Source: Adiantum capillus-veneris
Lineage: Eukaryota > Streptophyta > Polypodiopsida > Polypodiales > Pteridaceae
Assembly (NCBI GenBank): GCA_014529385.2
Contig: CM043969.1
Span: forward strand, 25,749,946-25,809,945
Direction: 5' to 3'
Length of the DNA stretch: 60,000 nt
Made by a program: the position numbers and the translations under genes. Positions within the stretch are counted from its first letter, which is position 1, and every line of letters starts with the position of its first letter. A model generated the notes under the pieces. It was not told the DNA's origin. It did no database searches and saw nothing but the letters and a program-made list of their open reading frames with translations. Shown here piece after piece: positions 32,232-43,065 of this stretch.

Positions 32232-34245
32232 TGTCGAGAAATTTGCGGTCTTGCCAGGAAAGCACCAGGCTTATGGCTGTGAGAGTTTGTGAGAGAACTC
32301 AACAAAACTATATGAAGGAGTTAAACCGTAGATGCCATGAAGACTAGGGTTTGGAAAGAAGTGCAATCAAAGAAGACTCACTCTTTCTCTCTTGCACTCA
32401 CGCACACAAAGAAAGAACACAAAAGAGAATGTCAAAACAATACGAAAATGAAAACATCAAGGCTATGGTCATATCGTATCATGGGTAATATGAAAGGGTT
32501 AATAGATGAGTTAATGGCATTCAATCTTGGCTGACCAAATAGGCTACGAATTGTTCTTTGGAATTGTAGTTTTGTGCTTACCATAATATATATATTTTGT
32601 CTAGTGATTGGGATTAATTGTGTGTACAAATCCTCTTGGTTCATAGCAAGATAACTACGCTTACGTCAAAAGAAAATTTATAGTCTATGAGAGGTAGTAT
32701 GATGGGATCCGATGATAGAAGTATTTCATTAAGCCTTTCTGGGCCAAAGAGAAACACTATACGTTGTTGAAAGTGTATTTTACGGCTAATCCATACGTTA
32801 ATTCTAATAGATCGTACAGAGTGAAAGCGATAGAAATGATCATCATGTGGGTTATTCATCTAAGATAGTATGTGAGAAATGTAGATATGAGAGAAGTGAA
32901 AAGATGAGAAGTTTCCCTCCCAAGCCCTATTCTTGCCCGTAGGCAATAAGGATACTGCGGGGAGAGATGTACCTGTAGAAAAGAGAACCTAGAATTTCTA
33001 GAGAGGATGAATTACTAAGAATGAGAGAGATAGGTTTGCTTAAGGAGATGAGATTAGATACATATATATATGTTGGATTAGAGATGAAAAAGAAAACAAC
33101 AAGAAATCAAGAAAATATCAATGTAGAACACATCTTACTTGACAAACCCTTCGGCACCATTATTGATGGAGAGAGAAGAAGAGTGGATAATTCCACTTTG
33201 ATTGATACACCAAGTGCAAGACCTTCTTTGATTAGAGTTGATCTTCCAAGGTTAGATTGTTGCAAGAATGACTAGTCTCCCTCTAGGAGAAAGTGTAGGC
33301 TTGGGCTTATGTTAATGGCTAAGTACAATTAGGCATTACTACTCACTCCCTCAAGAATTCCTCTCATCAATGGCTTGAATGCTTGAGTTTTTTTTCAAGG
33401 AAGAAGAGGTCCCCTTTTATAGGTGAAGGGAGCCCCCAAAGGTTTACACAAGAAGAGAGGAGCCAGTGTGAGTAGAAACTGGAAAAGTTGGAAATGAGCT
33501 GTCCCTGCATGATGTGGGAAGACTGGGTCCAGTATTCTGATCATAACTCCTCAACCGTGGCTCCAAATAAAAAAGTAAAAATATGGGCAGAAACGTCAGC
33601 TCATTAGCTACGATTTTCATTTAAAAATCGTTTTCCAATTCGGATTGGAACCTTGTGTAAACAATTCACCAAAATAGGGTCCATTTATGGCAGCAAAAGT
33701 CTTCATGTGGTCTCCTTAGCTTAGACTTTCATTTAATTCCAAAGGACACCTCATGCCATATGAAAGCATGACATTGCTCCTTGACAAAGTTTTGTAATCA
33801 TGCTTGCAATAATGCATTAAAATAAGTGTATCTTTGAAATCATGCCACCTAGTGTCCCATTAGGATTTGATTCTGTCCTTGTAGCTATTTAAAAAGAAAT
33901 ATAAGAAAAGTATAAAAAATACATAGAATATATATATATTGGAGTTTACCCTAGATATAGGATCTAGCTAGGGTGTGAGATGATAATGAAATAGTAGAAA
34001 TAAAGAATCAATGCTTTTTGCCCCAAGTTAAAAAGGCGAAGCTATTGATGCTTTTCCCATAGTATTTTCTGATGGTAAAGTAAGGATAGGTTACCCTTGA
34101 GAAAAATAATAGGATGAGATAGAAGGCTTATTATTATACTTAAATATGCATATGTACACTATAGGAAATATAATTATGTATCTAAAAAAATACAAGATAG
34201 ATCTTGTAGCATGCGTTGCCACTATGTACGTTTCACAGCACGACA
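32232..34245 (-). repeat. Element F 3' LTR
   Basis: 2014 bp, with perfect TGTCG...CGACA ends. It matches 40213-42226 almost throughout. The many short frames inside it are not conserved as genes. Confidence 0.95.
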
Positions 34246-35552
34246 TCCACCCCCTCTAAACCTGCACATCCTCCGGTATGTGCCACATTGTCTCTTTGTA
34301 CATCTTCTTTGTCTTCTTCTTCACTGGATGATTCCAGAGCTTCATGTTCACTTTGATCTTCACCTGTGGTTTTCTCGTCTTCCTCATCAATAGCTTCTAG
34401 ATCATTGTCTTCTCTTCTCTTAAACATTTTAATCCTTTTTCCTGCAATGGGAATCTTTACTTCTGTACCATCTAGTTCAGACAAGCTGTAAGTAGCATTT
34501 TCATGCACATGCTTTACAACATACGGTCCAAACCATCTTTTTGAGAACTTACGCATGACTGTGTACTGGTTATCAAGGCTACTATCATACACTAAAACCC
34601 AATCACCTTTTTCAATTGCTTTGCTCCTGAGTCGATGTCGCTTATCAAAATAGTCCTTATTTTTCAACCTTGCATTTTTGAGTCGTTCTTTTGCAGCTTC
34701 AATGTCTCTAGGTCTTCTCTCTAGCTGCCTTATACGCAGTGCAAGGAGATCTTCCCTACTAAGCCCCTCTTGCCAAGGTAGTACATTCCATGTGGGAATT
34801 GTATCCTCAATTGGCATCACTGGCTTTTGACCATGCATTAGCTCCGCAGGCATGTAGCCAGTTACTGAGCTATGTGTTGTACGATCAGCCCATAAAGCAT
34901 ATGGTAACAATTTTGGCCACTCACCAACTCTTCCTTCGCAAGCCTTGGCCAAAGCTATGATGATAGGAGGATGCCCTCTTTCACTCTTTCCATTGCCTTC
35001 AGGGTTGTAAGCTGTAGTAAGAGAAAGCTTGATCCCTAATCTAGAAAAGAACTCCCTTGCTTCTTCGGCATCCAGTTCACCTCGATCTGCAATGATTTTT
35101 CCCACACAACCATAACGGCAAATCACCTCATCAAGAAGAAATTTGCACATAGCTTCTGTGGTTTTAGCTCTTAATGCTCTTCCTTCAACCTGGTTAGTTA
35201 GGTCCTCTCGTGCAAGAACCAAGTATCTCATCTGCCAGAGTCCTAAAGGCATTGTGACTAGATCCACAACCCATTTATAGTGCATGGCTAGTGGATATGT
35301 AGGGTGCAATCCATCACGATGTCGAACATTTGAATACATTTGACAAGTTACACATGACTCTGCAAACTGAGATACATCTTTATACATACCCTTCCACCAG
35401 TATTTTTCTTTCAACTTGGAGAAGGTTGCCCATACACCCCTGTGTTTAGCCCATAGACTCTCATGAAACTCTTGCATGAGCTTTACTTGAGTCTCTTTTT
35501 TACATATAACCCGTTGTGGTGTAGCACCCTTTTGTTTAGGATGCTTCCACAA
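34233..35552 (-). CDS. Element F integrase
   Basis: An open frame of 439 codons. The zinc-binding domain is HESLWAKHRGVW ... CVTCQM (H-H-C-C intact, about residues 29-70). The core has the first Asp in WVVDLVTMP, the second in IIADRGELD and the Glu in NPEGNGKSERGHPP, so the D-D-E triad is present. A C-terminal GPY module (RWFGPYVVKHV) follows, then a very acidic tail (EEEDKEDVQ). No chromodomain is seen. The frame is out of register with the RT ORF upstream, and its last codons run through the PPT 13 bases into the LTR. Confidence 0.9.
   Translation of the reverse strand: MWKHPKQKGATPQRVICKKETQVKLMQEFHESLWAKHRGVWATFSKLKEKYWWKGMYKDVSQFAESCVTCQMYSNVRHRDGLHPTYPLAMHYKWVVDLVTMPLGLWQMRYLVLAREDLTNQVEGRALRAKTTEAMCKFLLDEVICRYGCVGKIIADRGELDAEEAREFFSRLGIKLSLTTAYNPEGNGKSERGHPPIIIALAKACEGRVGEWPKLLPYALWADRTTHSSVTGYMPAELMHGQKPVMPIEDTIPTWNVLPWQEGLSREDLLALRIRQLERRPRDIEAAKERLKNARLKNKDYFDKRHRLRSKAIEKGDWVLVYDSSLDNQYTVMRKFSKRWFGPYVVKHVHENATYSLSELDGTEVKIPIAGKRIKMFKRREDNDLEAIDEEDEKTTGEDQSEHEALESSSEEEDKEDVQRDNVAHTGGCAGLEGVDVVL
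34246..34262 (-). promoter_or_regulatory. Element F polypurine tract
   Basis: On the minus strand GGTTTAGAGGGGGTGGA abuts the 3' LTR. It also lies within the end of the integrase frame. Confidence 0.82.
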
Positions 35553-35563
35553 GTAACCATCCC

Positions 35564-37332
35564 TTAAAAAGTACCCATATGCTTTCCTGCGATCCTCTTG
35601 AATTCTTGTTCAGACCAATCATCCTGTTTTGTTAGAGTACTCAAGTACCTTCCAATAGAAAGCCAATCACCTTCATAAAGATCTTTCAAGAACAATTCAA
35701 GTGAATTAGTCATGCAGACATTGTTACCTTTGACATGAGAGATATAATAGAATTTTGTGCCTACATCATCTCCCTCATCAATCATTTGTGACTCATCTTC
35801 ATACCTTGCCCTTGATAGCATATCTGCCACTGTATTGTCTTTACCTGCAATGTGCTTAAACTCGGGATTTAAGGACTTAATGTAGTCAATCCACCGCAAC
35901 ATAGCAATGTCTAGTGTTGAGCAGCTTGTAATCATCCCAAGAAGTGGTAGACAATCTGTTTCTACAACCACACATGCACCAATTAGGTACTCTTTCCCAC
36001 TTTTCAAGGCTGTAACCATACCCCATAACTCTCTCTTTATATGAGGATAGTTTCTTTGGCGAGCACTTAGTACCTTTGCTCCAAATCTTACCACATACCT
36101 GTGTCCTTCTTTGTCATCTTGCCCTATTGCCCATCCAATCCCTGTAGGACTGGTATCTACTATCACAATCACTGGCCTTTGACACTCATAGTCTACCTTT
36201 CTCAAAGTCGTTGCTGACTGGAGTAACTCCTTTAGTTTTTTCATGGATTTTACATGTGCTTCTGTCCATTTAAACTTTTGATTCTTTCTAAGCAGCTGAT
36301 AAAGAGGATCAGCTACATGTGCATAATGTGGAATCCAAATAACATAAAAGACACATGCTCCCAGAAACCTTCTAACCTCAGTGATGCTAGTGCATGTTTC
36401 TTTCATTCTTTGGATGGCATCTACCTTTGATGGACAAGGTTTCCTACCATATGGCCCGCACATGTGCCCCACAATGAGCACTTCTTTGACACCAAACAGA
36501 GACTTTTTCCCTGACAATGTAAGATTCACTTCTTCCAACCTAGACAAAATTTTATCACAATCATTTATGTGATTTACCACAAACCTGCGACATCCCTTGA
36601 GATCCAAAGCTTCATCTTTGTCACTTCTTCACATCCTTTGATAGGCAAATCATCAATGAAAGGCATTGTGATTTGAGGAATAAAGTCATGTAAGACCTTA
36701 TTCATCCCATTCATCATATGTGCAAACGAGTTGGTTGCTCCCTGTGGCAAGGTATACATCCTTACCAAACCCAAAGGTGTCCTCATGGTTGTCAAGTCTC
36801 TGCTTTTGATTGCAAGGTGAAATTGATCATACCCTGAGTAGAGATCCCCCATTGAGTAGATTGCCCTCCCTGCAAACGCCTCTGCAAATTCATCCACAAT
36901 TGGACCTGTACCTACATTTCTAATTGTCACCTTGTTCATTGGTTGCATATCTTGGATGAAGCGTAGAGAACCATTCTTCTTTGGAACTGTGAACCACCTG
37001 TTTGAGTATGGAGCACAAGAAGGCTCCAAGATTCCCATTTTGATTTTCTCATTCAGTAGCTCTACTAACTTTGGCAAATGAGCCTTTGGAACCGGAATAG
37101 GCCGCAGATTCCAAGGCACATGAGGTATTGTGAAAATTACCATAGGAGCTACAATATAAGGATCAACACATCCTATCTCATGTGGCTCAAATGCAAAAGC
37201 CTTACCATGCTTTGAAAGCATTTCTTTGAAGCACTTTGTCTCCTCCTGTGTTAGAAACTCCTCGCAACCAATCTGCAACTCTTGAAAGGACTCCTTTGTG
37301 AAGGTATGCCCGATCTTTTTAGGATTCCGCAA
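35564..37332 (-). pseudogene. Element F reverse transcriptase and RNase H
   Basis: The first frame (37332-36574) has PVPKAHLPKLVELLNEKIKM, YSNRWFTVPKKNGSLRFIQD, DLYSGYDQFHLAIKSRDLTT, RMYTLPQGATNSFAHMMN and the catalytic box MPFIDDLPIKG. A one-base shift near 36610 moves to the frame 36607-35564 with GCRRFVVNHINDCDKILSRL, GKKSLFGVKEVLIVGHMCGP and RNase H (VIVIVDTSPTGIGWAIGQDD, RNYPHIKRELWGMV, HIAGKDNTVADMLSRARY). A further shift near 35560 precedes integrase. Only two lesions disable an otherwise open pol. Confidence 0.9.
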
Positions 37333-37851
37333 ACTTGGTTGTAAAGAAGCCTATTCAATCTTTTCCTTGTTGTTGGGTGGTAAGGGTGAAGCTACTGGTT
37401 TCACCTTCTTTGCTACACTCTTGTATTTAGTTTCAACATGGACTTCTGGGCCAACTGTTTGGCTTTCTTTAAAGGCTTCTATTACTTGATACATTTCCAT
37501 AGAGCAAACTTCCACAAATTCATTTTCAAGATGCAAACTAGACCTCATTATAGCATCAAGCTCACCCATAGTATCTACAAAAGAAACTTGTTCACACAAA
37601 CCCAAAACATTTTCAGTAGGCTTTAGCAATCCACTCTTTTTCATGCCTATTTGTACATTATGCACATATTGCCTCTCATATCTCTTCAAATCTTCAAGTT
37701 TTGTAAAACATACTGATCCATTCCTTGTTACCAAGGAGCTCATCGAGAAAGTTTCACCTATTTTTGGATCAGGCGAGACCCTTTTTCTTTCTGTACCACT
37801 GCAATCCCGCTTTACAATGGTACTTGGCAAAAACCCATCATTTCTCTATGA
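37333..37851 (-). pseudogene. Element F linker between protease and RT
   Basis: This is in the same frame as the gag-protease ORF and the RT ORF but bounded by stops (TGA and TAG near 37847-37854, and a TAG at 37351-37353). It reads as a 159-codon open segment (ETFSMSSLVTRNGSVCFTKL, KSGLLKPTENVLGLCEQVSF) with no recognised domain. Similar linkers separate protease and RT in this lineage. Confidence 0.65.
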
Positions 37852-40155
37852 TCATGAAACTCTGAGGTTGTCACGATTTCTTTCATGGTTTACACAAACT
37901 GTGAGAAATTGGACAGCACGTTTACCATCTTTGCTACGTATCCTAGCATATGCTGAACCATCGTCCATTACCTTTGTTTCCATTCTAACTCCCACAATGT
38001 AGGGTTTTCCAAGGATGAGATGATATGAAGATGTATCCTGAACAAAGAAGTTTTGGTCAATCTTTACATCACCTATTGTTACCTTCACACCTGGACATGC
38101 TGCATACAATTCACCGGATGAATTGTTTGCCACTTTTACCATCCAGCCATGATCTGTGTCCATCGGCCATTTGCACTTGTTGTAGAGACTCTTTGACATT
38201 ATGTTTATTTCTGAACCATGGTCAATCAAGGCAACAAATGGCTCTTCAAGATCACCTACCTTGACCAAAGTTTCTGTAGTAGCCCTTGCCCAATGACTTC
38301 GTGAATAGTAACTCCTAGGAATATCTTCAACTTCTTCATCATCATTTGAGAAATACACTTGCTTCACTCTCCCACTAGATTGGTAGCATCCTACCACAGC
38401 TCCATCATTCTCCTTATTTTGCAGTTGCATCCCTTGTGTCTTTGAGGTTTCCCCTTCAACCTGTGGACGAGAAACTTCAGCAAGGGTTTGCCTCTTCCTC
38501 TTGATGATGTCAATGATCTCCTCATGGAATTCACGCTTTGCAATGCCAAGAACTTCTCCCAGAGTAAACTCAATCTTGCTATTCAAGATCCTTTCCTCCA
38601 AGACTTTCTTTAACTCTGCAGCAACCTCAATATCAGATTGTAGTTTATAAGTTGGGTCTTTTGTCTTACCTTTCGTTGGCTCTTTCTTCTTTCCTGTTGT
38701 AGACTCCTCCATGAGTAATTCAGGTGGAGATGCTCCTTGTTTTGAGGGTGTTTGAGAAGGCATTGAGTCGCTTCTTCTCCCACTTCTAGAAGCTCTTTTT
38801 GATGGTCCTTCATCAGCATTCTCACGTCTGCGCTTCTCTTCTACAATTGCCTCATTTTGTTGGCATTTTGTAATGTAGGCATGCACTGACAATGAGTCCA
38901 CTAGATCATTCCATCCTGTTTCTAGACGTATGCAATCACTTGCTTCATGTAGAATCTCTTTTGTAAGCTTTCCCTTTTTAGCTAATTGCATGACATTTGG
39001 CCAAATTTGACCATGATGGTCACTCACCTCTTCATCACAAAAATGTTCAATTTTTACTCCATAAGTAGCTGCCTCAACTGAAGAGATGGCATGCTTGGTT
39101 GCCATATCTTCAACTAAGGTTTGCATTCCCCCCTTCCCAAAGTTAGTTCTCAAGGGTAGACCTGTCTCTCTTAAGTGGATTTTACCATCCTTAAAAAAGA
39201 CAACATCTTTTGACAAAGCATCACTAAAATCATCACAATCCCTTCTTACATGGTCTGTACTATCACACCAAATACATCTATTGACAAACCCTTCTTTGGG
39301 CTGTTGTCTTTGCCTAGGAAGTGGCCCTGATGGTTGGCCTTTTTCTTCAAGCTTTGCAAGCTTCACCTTCAAGTCACGCATTCCCTTCACAAGCTCATCT
39401 AGCATGGACTTATCAAACTTAGGAGCGATAAAAGTAGGCTTTACCATTTTGTCAGGAGTTGAGGTGGAAGGACTTGTAGTGTTTAGTACCATCTTGTCCC
39501 TTCTTATTTGTCGTTTGGCAAGCAGTGAGACAGCACCTTCAACCTCATTCCAGTCGGTCTTTAGTCCTTGCTCAGCATCTTTATCTTCAAGAAGAAGCTC
39601 CAAATTTTCTTGAAACTCTTTACCTGTAGCTTGTAAGAAAAGATCTGTCTTCTCTGCATCTAGTGTGGCCCTTTCTGTCCTAGTGAGTTGTGCATAGCGC
39701 CGCTCAAATTCCCTAAGTAGCTCTGTTATTGATAGTCCTTGCTTTGGCTTGACTACCCATTCTAAGAATGTCCTTTTGGTCACTCTCTCTGAGTCCTCCA
39801 TGAAATATTCCTCCTTTAAAGCTACTTTGAGTTCTTCCCAATTTCTCCCATGCCCATCTTTAATTGCCCTAACATGCTCCCTAATTTCTGGAGCAACAAC
39901 TAGCTCAAAGCTTTCAATCATCTCACCTTGTGACACGCGATGCATCTCCATCTCCTTCACATACTCGCGTAAGTACCTGGTTACATCTTTGCCATTGAAT
40001 TGATCCATTCTGTTGACAACCGCTTGTATGGCCTTCGTTGCTGAAATCTCCCTTCTTTCAGTGGCATGTTTGTTGTTGCATGAACATTGCAAATGCTTGA
40101 AACATTTGCATTGTTGTTGGGTCAAAATGCATACCCTGTTGCTCAACATGATCAC
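37852..40155 (-). CDS. Element F gag-protease polyprotein
   Basis: A long open frame of 767 codons. The true start may be the Met in AVVNRMDQFNGKDV (about residue 50) rather than the first Met. Residues 50-220 form a helical capsid-like gag. The zinc knuckle CIWCDSTDHVRRDC is at about 294-307. A basic, Ser/Arg-rich region follows near 470-510, then the retropepsin with ALIDHGSEINIM at about 643-653, and SYHLILGKPYIVGVRME downstream. The active site is D-H-G, not D-S/T-G. The protein would form the particle and cut itself; the intact length suggests a recent insertion. Confidence 0.88.
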   Translation of the reverse strand: MIMLSNRVCILTQQQCKCFKHLQCSCNNKHATERREISATKAIQAVVNRMDQFNGKDVTRYLREYVKEMEMHRVSQGEMIESFELVVAPEIREHVRAIKDGHGRNWEELKVALKEEYFMEDSERVTKRTFLEWVVKPKQGLSITELLREFERRYAQLTRTERATLDAEKTDLFLQATGKEFQENLELLLEDKDAEQGLKTDWNEVEGAVSLLAKRQIRRDKMVLNTTSPSTSTPDKMVKPTFIAPKFDKSMLDELVKGMRDLKVKLAKLEEKGQPSGPLPRQRQQPKEGFVNRCIWCDSTDHVRRDCDDFSDALSKDVVFFKDGKIHLRETGLPLRTNFGKGGMQTLVEDMATKHAISSVEAATYGVKIEHFCDEEVSDHHGQIWPNVMQLAKKGKLTKEILHEASDCIRLETGWNDLVDSLSVHAYITKCQQNEAIVEEKRRRENADEGPSKRASRSGRRSDSMPSQTPSKQGASPPELLMEESTTGKKKEPTKGKTKDPTYKLQSDIEVAAELKKVLEERILNSKIEFTLGEVLGIAKREFHEEIIDIIKRKRQTLAEVSRPQVEGETSKTQGMQLQNKENDGAVVGCYQSSGRVKQVYFSNDDEEVEDIPRSYYSRSHWARATTETLVKVGDLEEPFVALIDHGSEINIMSKSLYNKCKWPMDTDHGWMVKVANNSSGELYAACPGVKVTIGDVKIDQNFFVQDTSSYHLILGKPYIVGVRMETKVMDDGSAYARIRSKDGKRAVQFLTVCVNHERNRDNLRVS

Positions 40156-40190
40156 CCATGGTTACCCACAAACTCTCACCCTGGCAGTTT

Positions 40191-40206
40191 CGCGTCGGGT
40201 TCACCA
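40191..40206 (-). promoter_or_regulatory. Element F putative primer binding site
   Basis: On the minus strand TGGTGAACCCGACGCG begins six bases after the 5' LTR. The TGG start, and CCA on the opposite strand, fit a tRNA 3' end; the tRNA was not identified. Confidence 0.65.
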
Positions 40207-40212
40207 AAAATA

Positions 40213-42226
40213 TGTCGAGAAATTTGCGGTCTTGCCAGGAAAGCACCGGGCTTATGGCTGTGAGAGTTTGTGAGAGAACTCAACAAAACTATATGAAGGA
40301 GTTAAACCATAGATTCCATGAAGACTAGGGTTTGGAAAGAAGTGCAATCAAAGAAGACTCACTCTTTCTCTCTTGCACTCACACACACAAAGAAAGAACA
40401 CAAAAGAGAATGTCAAAACAATACGAAAATGAAAACATCAAGGCTATGGTCATATCGTATCATGGGTAATATGAAAGGGTTAATAGATGAGTTAATGGCA
40501 TTCAATCTTGGCTGACCAAATAGGCTACAAATTGTTCTTTGGAATTGTAGTTTTGTGCTTACCATAATATATATATTTTGTCTAGGGATTGGGATTAATT
40601 GTGTGTACAAATCCTCTTGGTTCATAGCAAGATAACTACGCTTACGTCAAAAGAAAAGTTATAGTATATGAGAGGTAGTATGATGGGATCCGGTGATAGA
40701 AGTATTTCATTAAGCCTTTCTGGGCCAAAGAGAAACACTATACGTTGTTGAAGGTGTATTTTACGGCTAATCCATACGTTAATTCTAATAGATCATACAG
40801 AGTGAAAGCGATAGAAATGATCATCATGTGGGTTATTCATCTAGGATAGTATGTGAGAAATGTAGATATGAGAGAAGTGAAAAGATGAGAAGTTTCCCTC
40901 CCAAGCCCTATTCTTGCCCGTAGGCAATAAGGATACTGCGGGGAGAGATGTATCTGTAGAAAAGAGAACCTAGAATTTCCAGAGAGGATGAATTACTAAG
41001 AATGAGAGAGATAGGTTTTCTTAAGGAGATGAGATTAGATACATATATATATGTTGGATTAGAGATGAAAAAGAAAACAACAAGAAATCAAGAAAACATC
41101 AATGTAGAACACATCTTACTTGACAAACCCTTCGGCACCATTATTGATGGAGAGAGAAGAAGAGTGGATAATTCCACTTTGATTGATACACCAAGTGCAA
41201 GACCTTCTTTGATTAGAGTTGATCTTCCAAGGTTAGCTTGTTGCAAGAATGACTAGTCTCCCTCTAGGAGAAAGTGTAGGCTTGGGCTTATGTTAATGGC
41301 TAAGTACAATTAGGCATTACTACTCACTCCCTCAAGAATTCCTCTCATCAATGGCTTGAATGCTTGAGTTTTTTTCAAGGAAGCAGAGGTCTCCTTTTAT
41401 AGGTGAAGGGAGCCCCCAAAGGTTTACACAAGAAGAGAGGAGCCAGTGTGAATAGAAACTGAAAAAGTTGGAAATGAGCTGTCCCTGCATGATGTGGGCA
41501 GACTGGGGTCCAGTATTCTGATCATAACTCCTCAACCGTGGCTCCAAATAAAAAAGTAAAAATATGGGCAGAAACTTCAGCTCATTAGCTACGATTTTCA
41601 TTTTAAAATAGTTTTCCAATTCGGATTGGAACCTTGGGTAAAAAATTCACCAAAATAGGGTCCATTTATGGCAGCAAAAGTCTTCATGTGGTCTCCTTAG
41701 CTTAGACTTTCATTTAATTCCAAAGGACACCTCATGCCATATGAAAGCATGACATTGCTCCTTGACAAAGTTTTGTAATCATGCTTGCAATAATGCATTA
41801 AAATAAGTGTATCTTTGAAATCATGCCACCTAGTGTCCCATTAGGATTTGATTCTCTCCTTGTAGCTATTTAAAAAGAAATATAAGAAAAGTATAAAAAA
41901 TACATAGAATATATATATATTGGAGTTTACCCTAGATATAGGATCTAGCTAGGGTGTGAGATGATAATGAAATAGTAGAAATAAAAAATCAATGCTTTTT
42001 GCCCCAAGTTAAAAAGGCGAAGCTATTGATGCTTTTCCCATAGTATTTTCTGATGGTAAAGTAAGGATAGGTTACCCTTGAGAAAAATAATAGGATGAGA
42101 TCGAAGGCTTATTATTATACTTAAATATGCATATGTACACTATAGGAAATATAATTATGTATCCAAAAAAATACAAGATAGATCTTGTAGCATGCGTTGC
42201 CACTACGTACGTTTCACCGCACTACA
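40213..42226 (-). repeat. Element F 5' LTR
   Basis: 2014 bp, the same length as the 3' LTR. The outer end reads CACTACA on the + strand, where the other copy has CACGACA. Confidence 0.95.
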
Positions 42227-42334
42227 CCGTATGCTTTGCATTTTCTCTTTGGGCCCCGTACATTAGGCAAAATTTGGACTCACAAAGGGGCCCTTTAAGG
42301 AGTTTGACTTTATCTCTCTCTACCTATGATGTAA

Positions 42335-42363
42335 AGTCAATGGCCTCAGAAAGTGAAATGGCA
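42335..42363 (-). repeat. 29-bp inverted repeat, right copy (outside element F)
   Basis: Exact reverse complement of 32099-32127. The 108-bp stretch between it and element F (42227-42334) introduces a stop and does not look like the E downstream ORF. This fits a rearranged flank rather than a simple insertion. Confidence 0.85.
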
Positions 42364-43062
42364 GCCTCTTCTTTTGTATATCTGGCAACCAACAGGTCTA
42401 GATATGTGTTGTATGATTCGTTTGGCTCTGGCTGCTCACTTTTAGGCTTAGCCTCTTCCTTTGGTTCTTGTTCCTGGCTTTGTTCTTGCTTGAACTCTTC
42501 TTGTTCTTCTGGTTTGTCTTGCTCCTCTTTGTCTTCTTGTGGAGGGCTACGAGGAGGTGGTGAGGGCGGTGGGCTGGACTCAGGGCTAGCCGGTGGAGTT
42601 GTCGGCTTTTTCTTGAAATCTCTGTCCACCTTGGTCTTCCTTTCGCTCTCTTGGCCCTCCTGCTCTTCTAGCAGTTTCTGTCGGACTTGCTCCACTTCCT
42701 CTTCTGTAAAGGGTACATGTGGGATATTCTCTTGTGTGGCATCAAGAATCTCAAAATTCTTAATGTAATCATCGAATATGTCTCTGTGCACCCTTCGGGA
42801 TGATCCCGATATTGCTTCTAGAGACGGCTTCCATAGCTCGTCTAAATCTCCTTTGAGGGCTCTTTCTGCCCTGAAGCTTTCCATCAGCCGCTCTAGACAT
42901 GCCGCTTTCTGTGATTTCGTCTCTTTTGCTGGCACTTGGGCAGATTCTTTCTTTCCTTTCTTCAGGTCTCTGGCTGCTCTTCTTGCACGGTTTCTAACCG
43001 GAGTTTCAAACGGGTTGCCACCCTTGGTGCTTTTGGCTGCTCTTCTTCCTTATCTTCCTTGA
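42364..43062 (-). pseudogene. Element E downstream ORF, Pro/Glu-rich middle segment
   Basis: On the minus strand the frame is open from about 43060 to the stop near 42324. It begins with a basic stretch (RNRARRAARDLKKGKKES), continues through AACLERLMESFRAERALKGD and HRDIFDDYIKNFEILDA, then becomes low-complexity: TTPPASPESSPPPSPPP and Glu/Gln/Lys repeats (EEQEEFKQEQSQEQEPKEE). It is out of register with 43887-43066 by one frameshift near 43060. No known domain; a disordered linker between a folded N-terminal part and the coiled coil is likely. Confidence 0.6.
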
Positions 43063-43065
43063 GCC

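Larger units (their letters stand above)
32232..42226 (-). mobile_element. Element F: Ty3/gypsy retrotransposon of an uncommon lineage
   Basis: The two LTRs are 2014 bp each and about 98% identical (roughly 36 differences seen). Both begin TGTCGAGAAATTTGCGG on the + strand and end CGACA or CTACA. On the sense (minus) strand a PBS and gag-protease-RT-RNase H-integrase follow, with a purine tract before the 3' LTR. No target duplication is visible (ACCAT left, CCGTA right). It is inserted in the downstream ORF of element E. The protease (IDHGSEINIMS), RT (PFIDDLPIKG) and integrase wording resemble a group I know mainly from fungi. Confidence 0.95.

Noticed and set aside
34233-34500. Chromodomain at the end of the integrase of F
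   Set aside because: The tail is acidic (Glu/Asp/Ser) with no chromodomain aromatic pattern.
39086-39613. Plus-strand Ser/Leu-rich frame
   Set aside because: It is a shadow of the gag-protease gene of element F.
42127-42768. Plus-strand Ser/Cys/Gly-rich frame
   Set aside because: It is the opposite strand of the Glu/Pro-rich segment of the E downstream ORF and runs into the LTR of F.
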